Part shown: positions 25,405 to 34,594 of the stretch, piece after piece
Numbering within the stretch: the first letter of the stretch is position 1
How the letters are laid out: the number at the start of each line of letters is the position of its first letter
Source: Arthrobacter sp. 9AX
Lineage (GTDB): Bacteria; Actinomycetota; Actinomycetes; Actinomycetales; Micrococcaceae
Direction of reading: 5' to 3'
Assembly: GCF_902506095.1 (NCBI RefSeq)
Contig: NZ_LR733293.1
Location: 2,304,558 to 2,368,557 of the forward strand
DNA length: 64,000 nucleotides
Notes under the pieces: model-generated
The model's database searches: none
Seen by the model: only the letters and a program-made list of their open reading frames with translations
Told to the model about the DNA's origin: nothing
Made by a program: the position numbers and the translations under genes

Positions 25405-25512
25405 GCGTCGAAGCTACCAAGGCGGCACGATTAGCTCCAGTGCCCGTCCGGAACCTGCCTGCACCAGCTGCCCGAACTTCCGGGCGCAGGAGTGCCCTGG
25501 CGGGCTCTTGGC

Positions 25513-25986
25513 TCAGCGGACGTGAAGTTCCAGGGCCTCCGTGACGGTGCACAGCTCCTTGTAGGTAATGCTGAACATCGAGTGGTGGTCGCCCGCTCCG
25601 GCCCAGAGAAGGCCGTGTTCCCGGAGGCCCAGATCAAGGAGGGTCCTGATCTTTTCCGGGTGGCCCACCGGAGCCACTCCGCCGACTTTTTGGCCGGTGT
25701 GCTGCAGCACGAAGTCAGGGGAGGCCCGGCGGATCCTGCCTTCTCCCAACTTCCCGGCCACCAGCCTGGTGTCCACCCGGGCGGCACCGCTGGCGAGGAT
25801 CAGCAGAGGCTCTCCGTTGAGGTCGAAGATCAGGCTGTTGGTGATGGCAGCGACATCGCAGTCCAGGGCCTCAGCTGCCGCGGCCGCCGTGGGGACGCCG
25901 GCCGGAAAGCTCCGCACGGTATCGTTCACCCCGTACCGGACCAGCGCGGCCCGCACCTGGGCGACAGGGTCGCCGTCGTACTCCAT
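25513..25986 (-). CDS. YbaK/prolyl-tRNA-editing deacylase-like protein
   Basis: 157 residues, a single YbaK/EbsC domain. It shows ITNSLIFDLNGEPLLILASGAARVD, the conserved KVGGVAPVGHPEKI stretch and a terminal WAGAGDHHSMFSITYKEL. Such free-standing domains hydrolyse mischarged aminoacyl-tRNA. It begins 2 bases after the SURF1 stop and ends a tight four-gene operon, although its role is unrelated to oxidase assembly. Confidence 0.87.
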   Translation of the reverse strand: MEYDGDPVAQVRAALVRYGVNDTVRSFPAGVPTAAAAAEALDCDVAAITNSLIFDLNGEPLLILASGAARVDTRLVAGKLGEGRIRRASPDFVLQHTGQKVGGVAPVGHPEKIRTLLDLGLREHGLLWAGAGDHHSMFSITYKELCTVTEALELHVR

Positions 25987-25988
25987 GC

Positions 25989-26864
25989 TCAGTACCCCTG
26001 CGCGTCCAGGAGCGCATCTTCCTCTTCTTCGGCCGTCGCCTTTCTGCGCTTCTTAGGCGCACGCGAACGACGGCGGGCTGCCGCGGCTGCCGAGTGCAGC
26101 ACAGCTTCGGGGGACTCGTCGTCGTCCTCCGCGTCAATGGCGGCATTGCGTGCCTGCTGCCGTGCCGCGTAACCGAACCCGACGAACATCAGGACGCCGA
26201 ACGCGAACCACTGCAGCGAATAGGAAAGGTGCGTGCCCTCCTCGGTGGACGGCTTCGGGAACGCCACGGGCATCTCCGCGGCCGGGGGAGTCTCGGAGGC
26301 GAGCTGCCCGTACGCGCCGGTGAGCAGCGGGTACCCCAGCTGGGCGGAATAGGCGGCCAGGTCAATGGAGGCGAGTTGGCCCTCCGGGGCACCGCGCTGA
26401 AGCTCAGGCTCGGCGTGCTTCAAACGCACGACGGCGGTCACCTCACCTGCCGGCGGTGCCGGCACGGAATCGGGGCTGCCGGGATTCTTGTTGCCGATGG
26501 GCAGCCATCCACGGTCGATGACCACAGTTTCGCCGGTGGCCAGCCGGAACGGGACAACCACTTCGTAGCCGGGCTGGCCGTTAAGGGGCCGGTTCCGGAC
26601 GATGCGCTGCCCGTCCACAAGGTAGGAGCCCTTCAGCTCAACCTGCGTCCACTCCTTGCCGGGGTCAAGCTGACTGAACTCTTCCCGGACGTCGGCGAAC
26701 GGGACGGGCGTGGCGGAGTAGTTGCTCACCACCCGGTTGATCTCGGCCAGTGTCTCGGCGCGGCGGTCCATCTGCCAGCGGCCCAGGAAAACGCAGGCGG
26801 TGGCGAAGATTGCGGCCAGCAGGAGATAACCCAGCCACTTGCTGGAAAAGAGGAAACGGTACAT
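25989..26864 (-). CDS. SURF1-family cytochrome oxidase assembly protein
   Basis: 291 residues. An N-terminal membrane helix (residues 10-29) with FLGRWQMDRR, an extracytoplasmic domain with the SURF1 signature VVIDRGWLPIGN and a second helix near 222-240 (SYSLQWFAFGVLMFVGFGYA) give the classic two-helix topology. The C-terminal tail is highly charged. SURF1 helps insert heme a into cytochrome aa3 oxidase, fitting the ctaA gene at the other end of the window. The start directly follows the stop of the 89-residue gene. Confidence 0.92.
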   Translation of the reverse strand: MYRFLFSSKWLGYLLLAAIFATACVFLGRWQMDRRAETLAEINRVVSNYSATPVPFADVREEFSQLDPGKEWTQVELKGSYLVDGQRIVRNRPLNGQPGYEVVVPFRLATGETVVIDRGWLPIGNKNPGSPDSVPAPPAGEVTAVVRLKHAEPELQRGAPEGQLASIDLAAYSAQLGYPLLTGAYGQLASETPPAAEMPVAFPKPSTEEGTHLSYSLQWFAFGVLMFVGFGYAARQQARNAAIDAEDDDESPEAVLHSAAAAARRRSRAPKKRRKATAEEEEDALLDAQGY

Positions 26865-27134
26865 TCAGCTGTCCTGCTCCAAGGCGCCCGGCACCCGGCC
26901 ATCCTCAAGCGGCACAGTTTCCTTCCACAGGCCACGGGTCTGAAGATAATCCTCCAGCCAGTCCCGGTGGTCTCCGCAGGCAAGCCAGATCTTGCGGCGC
27001 TCGGGCGCATGGATCTTGGGATTGTTCCACAGAAGCTGCCACGAGGCCTCGGAGCGGCACGCCTTGCGCGAGCACATCGCAGCAGATCCGCCCATCGCGG
27101 GATCGGTACCCGCGGCGAAGTCGAAAATACTCAT
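26865..27134 (-). CDS. Small conserved Cys/His protein in the SURF1 operon
   Basis: 89 residues starting with ATG overlapping the DUF3099 stop (ATGA) and ending directly against SURF1. No membrane segment. Cysteines 21, 26 and 53 and histidines 42 and 56 give C-x4-C-x15-H-x10-C-x2-H, which could bind a metal. IHAPERRKIWLACGDHRDWLEDYL forms the conserved core. It is recognised only as a small protein commonly found beside SURF1 in related actinobacteria; function unknown. Confidence 0.75.
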   Translation of the reverse strand: MSIFDFAAGTDPAMGGSAAMCSRKACRSEASWQLLWNNPKIHAPERRKIWLACGDHRDWLEDYLQTRGLWKETVPLEDGRVPGALEQDS

Positions 27135-27565
27135 GATGCCCTTCGCTCCTGCTCAGTTGGTGTTTCGTCGTCCTCGGTGATGACCTCGCCCTGCAAGACC
27201 TCATGGCCGTGTTCATCGTCCGGGGACGGAGCGGGCGGGCCCTCAATCTCTGCCAGCGGTGCGGAGTCAAGCAGGAAGTCGCTATGCCCCTCCGCTTTGT
27301 CGTTTCCGTTCGCAATGACCACCGCGATCCACGGCAGGAACACCGCGCCCGCCACGGCGATGATCTTGAACCAGCCGTCCACCACGAAGATCAGGATCAG
27401 GCAGACCATGCGGATTCCCATGGCCAGTGCGTACTTGATCATGCGCTGGCGCATATCCTCGGAATGCGCTCCAGCGGCTTCCGTGATGCTGTGGACTTCC
27501 GCATCGGCGGAGAACCGGCCGGGTTCTCCTGGCGCGGATTGTCCCGCATGGTTTTCAAGGGTCAC
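27131..27565 (-). CDS. DUF3099 membrane protein
   Basis: 144 residues with a hydrophilic N-terminus, the DUF3099 core (VHSITEAAGAHSEDMRQRMIKYALAMGIR), two adjacent membrane helices (about 43-66 and 68-86) and an acidic cytoplasmic tail. DUF3099 proteins are actinobacterial and often lie next to SURF1. It is the first gene of the DUF3099 / 89-aa / SURF1 / YbaK operon and is divergent from fabG. Function unknown. Confidence 0.85.
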   Translation of the reverse strand: MTLENHAGQSAPGEPGRFSADAEVHSITEAAGAHSEDMRQRMIKYALAMGIRMVCLILIFVVDGWFKIIAVAGAVFLPWIAVVIANGNDKAEGHSDFLLDSAPLAEIEGPPAPSPDDEHGHEVLQGEVITEDDETPTEQERRAS

Positions 27566-27570
27566 GGTGA

Positions 27571-28443
<873 letters not shown>

Positions 28444-28568
28444 CCTTCCTGCACACTAGGGGCGCGGCGCTTCTTTGTGGAGGTCACACAAGCGAATCAC
28501 CAACACGCGCTGGCATGATGGACAGCAGACCATCAGCGATTTAGACGTTTCGAACAAAGGGAGCTCAT

Positions 28569-29330
28569 ATGGGACTGCTCGACAACAAGGCCGCCATCGT
28601 CACCGGATCATCGCGCGGCATCGGCGCTGACGTCGCCAGGATCCTCGCCGGCCAGGGCGCAGGCGTGGTGGTCAACTACCGCCAGAAGGCACCTCGCGCC
28701 AACAAGGTGGTGCAGGGGATTGAGGCCGCCGGCGGCCGCGCCGTCGCCGTGGGCGCGGACCTCACCACCCAGGAAGGCGTGCAGGCCCTGGCCTCCGCCG
28801 CCATGGAAAACTTCGGATCACTGGACATCCTGGTGCTCAACGCTTCCGGTGGTATGGAAACCGGCATGGGCGAGGACTACGCCCTCAAGCTCAACCGCGA
28901 CGCCCAGGTCAACATGCTCAACGCCGCCGTGCCGCTGATGAAGGAAGGCTCCCGCGTGGTGTTCGTCACCAGCCACCAGGCCCACTTCATCAACACGGTT
29001 CCCACCATGGAAGCCTACGAGCCCGTTGCCCGCAGCAAGCGCGCCGGTGAGGACGCCCTGCGGGCACTCATCCCCAACCTGGCCGAGAAGGGCATCTCCC
29101 TGGTGGTGGTGTCCGGCGACATGATCGAAGGCACGGTCACCGCGACCCTCCTGGACCGCTCCACTCCCGGTGCCATCGAGGCGCGCCGGGCCGAGGCAGG
29201 CAAGCTGTACTCGGTGGAGGAGTTCGCTGAGGTGGTGGCCAGCATGGTCACGGCCGACGTCGAATCCGGCCACACCGAGTACGCCGGCGGTGCCGACTAC
29301 TTCGGCAAGGGCAGCCAGCCCGCTGGCTAG
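28569..29330 (+). CDS. SDR oxidoreductase with Tyr-x6-Lys active site (FabL-like)
   Basis: 253 residues with AAAGGGAG before ATG 28569. The cofactor loop TGSSRGIG (12-19) is of classical SDR type, but the catalytic pair is Y150-EPVARS-K157, i.e. Tyr-x6-Lys rather than Tyr-x3-Lys. That spacing is characteristic of enoyl-ACP reductases FabI and FabL, and the numbering is close to FabL of Bacillus (Tyr151/Lys158). Its place after fabG, where inhA/fabI often sits, supports an enoyl-ACP reductase role. It could instead be an unrelated divergent SDR. Confidence 0.8.
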   Translation: MGLLDNKAAIVTGSSRGIGADVARILAGQGAGVVVNYRQKAPRANKVVQGIEAAGGRAVAVGADLTTQEGVQALASAAMENFGSLDILVLNASGGMETGMGEDYALKLNRDAQVNMLNAAVPLMKEGSRVVFVTSHQAHFINTVPTMEAYEPVARSKRAGEDALRALIPNLAEKGISLVVVSGDMIEGTVTATLLDRSTPGAIEARRAEAGKLYSVEEFAEVVASMVTADVESGHTEYAGGADYFGKGSQPAG

Positions 29331-29348
29331 GCTCCACGCATAACGCCG

Positions 29349-29395
29349 AAAAGGGCCCGTACCGCAAGGAATTCCTGCGGACGCGGGCCTTTTTC
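29349..29395. terminator. Bidirectional terminator between SDR and serB
   Basis: AAAAGGGCCCG pairs with CGGGCCTTTT across an inner near-palindrome (CCGCAAGG-AATT-CCTGCGG), with a T-run on the plus side and A/T on the minus side. It separates two convergent genes. Confidence 0.75.
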
Positions 29396-29408
29396 GCGTA
29401 GTAGGGGG

Positions 29409-30302
29409 CTAGACCCCGGCGACGTAGCGGACGGCGTCCAAATAGGGCATGTTGACCGCGGCATCAGCCACGGCGCGCACGGCGGGCTTGGCATTGAAGG
29501 CGACGCCGATCCCCGCCGCACCGAGCATGTCAAGGTCGTTCGCGCCGTCGCCCACGGCAACGGTGTGCTCCAGGGCGATGCCTTCGGCGGCTGCCCACTC
29601 GCGCAGGTACTTCTCCTTCGCCGCGCGGTCCACCACCGCGCCAAGCACCTTGCCGGTCAGGGCGCCGTCCACAATCTCCAGCTCGTTCGCCTGCCAGTAG
29701 TCCAGTCCCAGCTCTGCGGCAATGGGCTGCAAAATCTGGTTGAATCCGCCGGACACCACGGCCACAACGTGACCTGCCGCCTTGAAGGCGGCCACAAGCT
29801 CCGCAGCCCCTTCGCTGAGTTTCACTTCCTGGCGGACGGAATCGACGACGTCGGCCGGCAGCCCCGCGAGGACCTGCACCCGGGCGTGGAGGCTCTGGGT
29901 GAAATCCAGTTCCCCGCGCATGGCGGCTTCGGTGACTGCGGCAACCTCCTCGCGCTTGCCGGCGTACGCGGCGAGGAGTTCAATGACCTCCTGCTGGATC
30001 AGGGTGGAGTCCACGTCCATGATCAGGAGCTTGCGCTCGGCCAAGCGGAGGCTGTTGGGAACCAGCGCAGTGTCAAAGCCTGCGGTGGAGGCCTCGGCAA
30101 CGGCGCGGCGCAGACCGGCAAGGCCAGCTGCGGTGGCATCCGGAAGGTCAAGCTCAGCCACACTGACCTGGTACCGGCCGTCTCCAAGGTTCGATTCGGA
30201 CAGCACCGCGGCGCCGTGCGCGGTGAGGACGGAACGCAGCTGCTCCAGCCCGGTAGGGGACACATTCAGGCCATAGCTGACCGCAGTCACGTTCGAAGTC
30301 AT
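29409..30302 (-). CDS. serB: Phosphoserine phosphatase SerB
   Basis: 297 residues. The HAD motif I is DVDSTLI with the nucleophilic Asp, followed by EVIELLA and the substrate-closing region MRGELDFTQSLHARV. Motif II VVSGGFNQIL and motif IV VAVGDGANDLDML are intact. The N-terminal about 90 residues look like an ACT-type regulatory domain, as in other actinobacterial SerB. It catalyses the last step of serine synthesis. Confidence 0.95.
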   Translation of the reverse strand: MTSNVTAVSYGLNVSPTGLEQLRSVLTAHGAAVLSESNLGDGRYQVSVAELDLPDATAAGLAGLRRAVAEASTAGFDTALVPNSLRLAERKLLIMDVDSTLIQQEVIELLAAYAGKREEVAAVTEAAMRGELDFTQSLHARVQVLAGLPADVVDSVRQEVKLSEGAAELVAAFKAAGHVVAVVSGGFNQILQPIAAELGLDYWQANELEIVDGALTGKVLGAVVDRAAKEKYLREWAAAEGIALEHTVAVGDGANDLDMLGAAGIGVAFNAKPAVRAVADAAVNMPYLDAVRYVAGV

Positions 30303-30448
30303 GCCTGCAATCTTAGCCAGCGGGGGAGCGGTCCCTTGAATTCATTGCGCCCGGTCCCGCACGGGCGCAATCCCCGTCGCGTACGGACATTTCAGCACCG
30401 CCGCACCGGTTATCAGTCGTCCCGTCTTTTGTCCTAGTGTCTACTCCT

Positions 30449-31234
30449 ATGAGTGATGTTCTGGAACTGGACTCCGTCAGCGTTGTCCGCGGTAAAAAGA
30501 CCCTGCTGGACAAAGTGGACTGGCAGGTCAATGAAGGCGAACGCTGGGTGATCCTCGGCCCCAACGGTGCCGGCAAGACCACACTCCTCCAAATCGCAGC
30601 CGCGCGGATGCACCCGAGCAGCGGCACTGCCGGCATCCTCGACGAGATCCTGGGCCGGGTGGACGTATTTGAACTGCGCCCCCGCATTGGGCTGTCCTCT
30701 GCCGCCCTCGCCACCCAGATCCCCGAGCACGAGAACGTCCTCAACGTGGTGGTCACCGCTGCCTACGGCGTCACCGGCCGCTGGCGCGAGGGCTACGAAC
30801 GCGACGACGAACGGCGGGCTTTCCGCCTCCTCAACGACTGGGGAATGGGCCCCCTGCTGAACCGGACCTTCGCCACCCTGTCCGAGGGGGAGCGCAAACG
30901 CGTCCAGATCGCCCGCGCCCTGATGACAGATCCTGAGCTGCTGCTGCTGGATGAACCCGGCGCCGGCCTGGACCTGGGCGGCCGTGAGGAACTCGTCCAC
31001 AAGCTCGGCGAACTCGCCCGCGACGAAGCCGCGCCGGCCATGGTCCTGGTGACCCACCACCTTGAAGAGGTTCCGCCGGGCTTCACGCACGCCATGCTCC
31101 TCCGCGACGGCGGCGTGGTGGCCGCCGGGCCCCTCACCGAGGTGCTGACATCCGAAAACCTCAGCGAGACTTTCGGACTTGACCTGGACATGACCGAGAA
31201 CGCCGGCCGGTACACCGCCGTCGCCCGCCACTAA
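30449..31234 (+). CDS. ABC transporter ATP-binding protein (stand-alone, YlmA/ModF-like)
   Basis: 261 residues from ATG 30449 (GTG 30437 is possible). One ATPase domain with GPNGAGKTT, LSEGERKRVQI in place of the usual LSGGQ, and LLLLDEPGAGLD. The sequence around RPRIGLSSAALATQIPEHENVLNVV resembles the molybdate/photorepair-type ATPases such as YlmA and ModF, which lack a dedicated permease. No permease gene is adjacent unless it works with the TauE-like protein downstream, which would be unusual. Confidence 0.85.
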   Translation: MSDVLELDSVSVVRGKKTLLDKVDWQVNEGERWVILGPNGAGKTTLLQIAAARMHPSSGTAGILDEILGRVDVFELRPRIGLSSAALATQIPEHENVLNVVVTAAYGVTGRWREGYERDDERRAFRLLNDWGMGPLLNRTFATLSEGERKRVQIARALMTDPELLLLDEPGAGLDLGGREELVHKLGELARDEAAPAMVLVTHHLEEVPPGFTHAMLLRDGGVVAAGPLTEVLTSENLSETFGLDLDMTENAGRYTAVARH

Positions 31235-31251
31235 AGCGGCAGCACAGCACC

Positions 31252-32037
31252 TTGGATCTTCTCAGCAGCACCTTTGTGTCCATCGCCGGCCTGTGGGCGG
31301 GCATGATCAACGCCGTGGTGGGCTCCGGCACCCTGGTCACATTTCCTGTCCTCATCGCCCTGGGCATCACCCCGGTGGTGGCTTCCATGAGCAACGCCAT
31401 GGGCCTGGTGGCGGGCGGTGCGGCCGGAGCCTTCGGTTACCGCCGGGAACTCAAAGGCCGCGGCCGCCAGCTGATGCGCCTGCTGCCGGCATCGCTCCTG
31501 GGCGGCATTTCCGGCGCCTGGCTGCTCCTGCACCTGCCCGAGAAGGTCTTCCACTACGTTGCTCCGGTGCTGCTGGTCCTGGCACTCCTGATGGTGGTGT
31601 TCCAGCCCCGGATGCAGGCGTGGGTCCGCAACCGCGAGGCGAATCCGGAGCACGCCGTCCGGGACAAACGGCACGCCATCCTGCTGGTGGTGCTGGTCTA
31701 CCTTGCCGGTGTGTACGGCGGATACTTCGTGGCCGCGCAGGGCATCCTGCTGGTGGGCATCCTGGGAATCTTCCTCACCGGCACCATCCAGAACGCCAAC
31801 GCCATGAAGAACATCCTGGTGCTGGGCGTGAACCTGGTGGCCGCCGTGTCCTACCTGCTCTTCGCGTTCGACCGGATCAACTGGCTTGTGGTGCTGCTGA
31901 TTGCCATCAGCTCCAGCATCGGCGGGCTCCTGGGCGCCAAGGTGGGCCGCAGGCTCTCACCCACGGTGCTGCGGGGTGTGATCTTCGTCCTGGGGCTGGT
32001 GGCCCTCGGCTTCATGATCGCCAACCTGCTGAAATAA
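31252..32037 (+). CDS. TauE/SafE-family sulfite/anion exporter
   Basis: 261 residues from TTG 31252, 17 bases after the ATPase gene. About eight membrane helices in two repeats, with the family motifs AGMINAVVGSGTLVTFPVLI and YGGYFVAAQGILLVGILGIFL. These proteins move sulfonates or sulfite-like anions. An upstream in-frame alternative start was not found. It shares an operon with the ATPase and TrmH genes, which looks fortuitous. Confidence 0.88.
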   Translation: MDLLSSTFVSIAGLWAGMINAVVGSGTLVTFPVLIALGITPVVASMSNAMGLVAGGAAGAFGYRRELKGRGRQLMRLLPASLLGGISGAWLLLHLPEKVFHYVAPVLLVLALLMVVFQPRMQAWVRNREANPEHAVRDKRHAILLVVLVYLAGVYGGYFVAAQGILLVGILGIFLTGTIQNANAMKNILVLGVNLVAAVSYLLFAFDRINWLVVLLIAISSSIGGLLGAKVGRRLSPTVLRGVIFVLGLVALGFMIANLLK

Positions 32038-32044
32038 TCACCCG

Positions 32045-32854
32045 GTGACAATCCATTATCTTGAGTCGGCCGCGGACCCCCGGGTGTCCGACTACACCCA
32101 GCTCACCGACGTGCACCTGCGAAAGCTCCGCGAGCCCGCCGAGGGTATGTACATTGCGGAATCCTCCCGGGTGCTGCGGCGCGCTCTCGCCGCGGGGCAC
32201 CAGCCACGGTCCTTCTTCCTGGCGGAGAAGTGGCTGGAGGACCTCCAGGACATCATTGGCGCTTACCCCGATGTGCCCGCCTTCATCGGCAGCGCGGCCC
32301 TGCTTGAGGAGATCACCGGGTTCCACCTGCACCGTGGTGCCATGGCCGCCATGCAGCGTCCTGCACCCGTGCCGCTTCCGGAACTGCTGTCCGGCGCCCG
32401 CAGGGTGGCGGTCCTCGAGGACATCGTCGACCACACCAACGTTGGCGCCATCTTCCGGTCCGCGGCCGCCCTGGACATTGACGCCGTCCTGGTTTCACCC
32501 CGCTGCGGGGACCCGCTCTACCGCCGCAGCGTCCGGGTGAGCATGGGCACCGTCTTCCAGGTTCCGTGGGCCCGGCTCACCGGGTGGCCCCAGGACCTGC
32601 ACCTGCTCAAGGACCACGGCTTCACAGTTGCCGCGCTGGAGCTGACCGACGATGCCCAGGACGTGGACAAAGTGGCCGCCGGGAACCCGGAAAGGCTTGC
32701 CCTGGTGCTTGGCACCGAGGGCGCCGGCATGAGCGCGGAGACACTCGCCGCCGTCGACCTCGCGGTCAAAATCCCCATGCGCAAGGGCGTGGACTCGCTG
32801 AACGTTGCCGCCGCGTCGGCCGTGGCGTTCTGGGAGCTGCGCCCCCGCGATTAG
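32045..32854 (+). CDS. TrmH/SpoU-family RNA 2'-O-methyltransferase
   Basis: 269 residues from GTG 32045. An N-terminal substrate-binding region is followed by the SPOUT fold: [15 protein letters not shown] (motif 1), LGTEGAGMS (motif 2) and [21 protein letters not shown] (motif 3, knotted cofactor site). It methylates ribose in rRNA or tRNA; the target is not deducible. Eight bases separate it from the TauE gene. Confidence 0.92.
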   Translation: MTIHYLESAADPRVSDYTQLTDVHLRKLREPAEGMYIAESSRVLRRALAAGHQPRSFFLAEKWLEDLQDIIGAYPDVPAFIGSAALLEEITGFHLHRGAMAAMQRPAPVPLPELLSGARRVAVLEDIVDHTNVGAIFRSAAALDIDAVLVSPRCGDPLYRRSVRVSMGTVFQVPWARLTGWPQDLHLLKDHGFTVAALELTDDAQDVDKVAAGNPERLALVLGTEGAGMSAETLAAVDLAVKIPMRKGVDSLNVAAASAVAFWELRPRD

Positions 32855-33018
32855 GCTGCCGGGCCGCGCTGCCCCGGCCGGCCCCAGCCGTTCGCCGGCA
32901 CCCCGGACATCCGGTATGCTTGTTTGCTGGCCGTCCTGCGCTTTTCGGCGCGGAACGCGGCCATCCCATTCATACCTGGCAGCTGGCAAAATCCAGTTGC
33001 GCGAACAAAGGTCCCATT

Positions 33019-33276
33019 ATGAAGTCTGAGATCCACCCGAAGTACGAAGCTGTTGTATTCAACGACCTGGCTTCCGGCGTCAAGTTCCTGACCAAGTCCA
33101 CCGTTTCTTCCTCGAAGACCATCGAGTGGGAAGACGGCAACACCTACCCGGTCATCGACGTCGAAATCTCCTCCGAGTCCCACCCGTTCTACACGGGCAA
33201 GCAGCGCATCATGGACTCCGCAGGCCGCGTCGAGCGCTTCAACGCTCGCTTCAAGGGCTTCGGCGGCAAGAAGTAA
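33019..33276 (+). CDS. rpmE2: 50S ribosomal protein L31 type B
   Basis: 85 residues: [16 protein letters not shown] opening and [21 protein letters not shown]. No Cys is present, so this is the zinc-free type B paralogue that often replaces the zinc-binding form under zinc limitation. AAAGG lies 9 bases before the ATG. I could not find a clear Zur box in the upstream 160 bp. Confidence 0.96.
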   Translation: MKSEIHPKYEAVVFNDLASGVKFLTKSTVSSSKTIEWEDGNTYPVIDVEISSESHPFYTGKQRIMDSAGRVERFNARFKGFGGKK

Positions 33277-33302
33277 TTCACTTCTCCCCAAAGCTTTTCA
33301 GG

Positions 33303-33330
33303 AAGGCCGCACCGGCAACGGTGCGGCCTT
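33303..33330 (+). terminator. Terminator of rpmE2
   Basis: A 12-bp perfect stem, AAGGCCGCACCG / CGGTGCGGCCTT, with a GCAA tetraloop 26 bases after the L31 stop. Confidence 0.85.
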
Positions 33331-33397
33331 TCGCGTTAATGCCTCAGCTTTCCGCCCGCTTGGCGCCGGCCCGCCTCGGTGGGGCAGGATGGGAACC

Positions 33398-34483
33398 ATG
33401 ACCGCTTTCACCGCAGCTGATTCCAACTCCCGTCGCCACGGCGAGTACAAAGTCCCTGGCGGCAAGCTGGTGGTGGTGGACCTCGATGTCGCAGACGGCC
33501 TGCTGGCGAACGTCTCCGTCAGCGGGGATTTCTTCCTGGAACCGGACGAGGCACTGCTGGACATCAACCGCGGCCTCACGGGACTTCGGGAGGATACGAC
33601 GGCGGCCGAGCTTGCCGCCGTCGTCACGGCTTCGCTGCCGCCGGACGCAGCCCTGTTCGGCTTCTCTGCCGACGCCGTTGCCATCGCGGTGCGCCGCGCC
33701 CTGGCCAAGGCCACGTCCTGGGCTGACCACCACTGGAACCTCATCGCCCCCAGCGTCCTGCCCACCGAAATCAACGTGGCCCTGGATGAGGTACTGACTG
33801 AAGAAGTCGGTGCGGGCCGCCGCAACCCCACCCTCCGGTTCTGGGACTGGCAGGAACCCTCCACGGTGATCGGCAGCTTCCAGTCCTACCGCAACGAAGT
33901 AGACCCCGACGGAGTGGCCAAGCACGGCATCAAGGTGGTCCGCCGGATCAGCGGCGGGGGAGCGATGTTTATGGAGGCAGGCAACTGCATCACCTACTCC
34001 CTGTACCTCCCGCAGACCCTGGTGGACGGCCTGAGCTTCGCCGACTCGTACCCGTTCCTGGACGCCTGGGTCATGGCGGCGCTGGAGAAACTCGGCATCT
34101 CCGCGTTCTACGTGCCGCTGAACGACATCGCCACGGAGCAGGGAAAGATCGGCGGGGCCGCGCAGAAGCGCCTGGCCAACGGCGGCATGCTGCACCACGT
34201 CACCATGAGCTACGACATGGACGCGGACAAGATGGTGGAAGTACTGAGGATCGGCAAGGAAAAGCTCTCCGACAAGGGCACCCGCAGCGCCAAGAAACGG
34301 GTGGACCCGCTCCGTCGGCAGACCGGCCTGGCGCGCGAAGACATCATTGCGGCCATGATGGAAGTCTTCGCTGAGCGGTATGGAGCCACGCCCTCGGAGC
34401 TTACCGACGCTGAACTGGCCACTGCCCGAGAGCGGGTTGCCAGCAAATTCGGCACCCCCGAGTGGCTCCACCGGGTGCCGTGA
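33398..34483 (+). CDS. Lipoate-protein ligase with accessory domain placed first (LplB-LplA order)
   Basis: 361 residues from ATG 33398 (an ATG at 33389 has no usable ribosome spacing). Residues 1-105 resemble the LplB/LplA C-terminal accessory domain (GEYKVPGGKLVVVDLDV, SGDFFLEPDEAL). Residues about 110-350 are the BPL_LplA_LipB catalytic domain with TVIGSFQSYRNEVD, RRISGGGAMF and the lysine in QGKIGGAAQKR. In E. coli LplA the order is the reverse. It should attach lipoate, or a related acid, to acceptor lysines of 2-oxoacid dehydrogenases. Confidence 0.85.
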   Translation: MTAFTAADSNSRRHGEYKVPGGKLVVVDLDVADGLLANVSVSGDFFLEPDEALLDINRGLTGLREDTTAAELAAVVTASLPPDAALFGFSADAVAIAVRRALAKATSWADHHWNLIAPSVLPTEINVALDEVLTEEVGAGRRNPTLRFWDWQEPSTVIGSFQSYRNEVDPDGVAKHGIKVVRRISGGGAMFMEAGNCITYSLYLPQTLVDGLSFADSYPFLDAWVMAALEKLGISAFYVPLNDIATEQGKIGGAAQKRLANGGMLHHVTMSYDMDADKMVEVLRIGKEKLSDKGTRSAKKRVDPLRRQTGLAREDIIAAMMEVFAERYGATPSELTDAELATARERVASKFGTPEWLHRVP

Positions 34484-34594
34484 CCCCCGTGGTGTGCTCT
34501 AGCCCGTACTGATGTCCCGGGTTCGGTGCGCCGGGCCTGGCCGTACGCAGGCAACCCACGTGTCACTGGGCAGGCCGGTACAACGACCGCCCGG

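Noticed and set aside
32855..33018. Zur box before rpmE2
   Set aside because: Expected for a type B L31 but no A/T-rich palindrome resembling a Zur site is visible.
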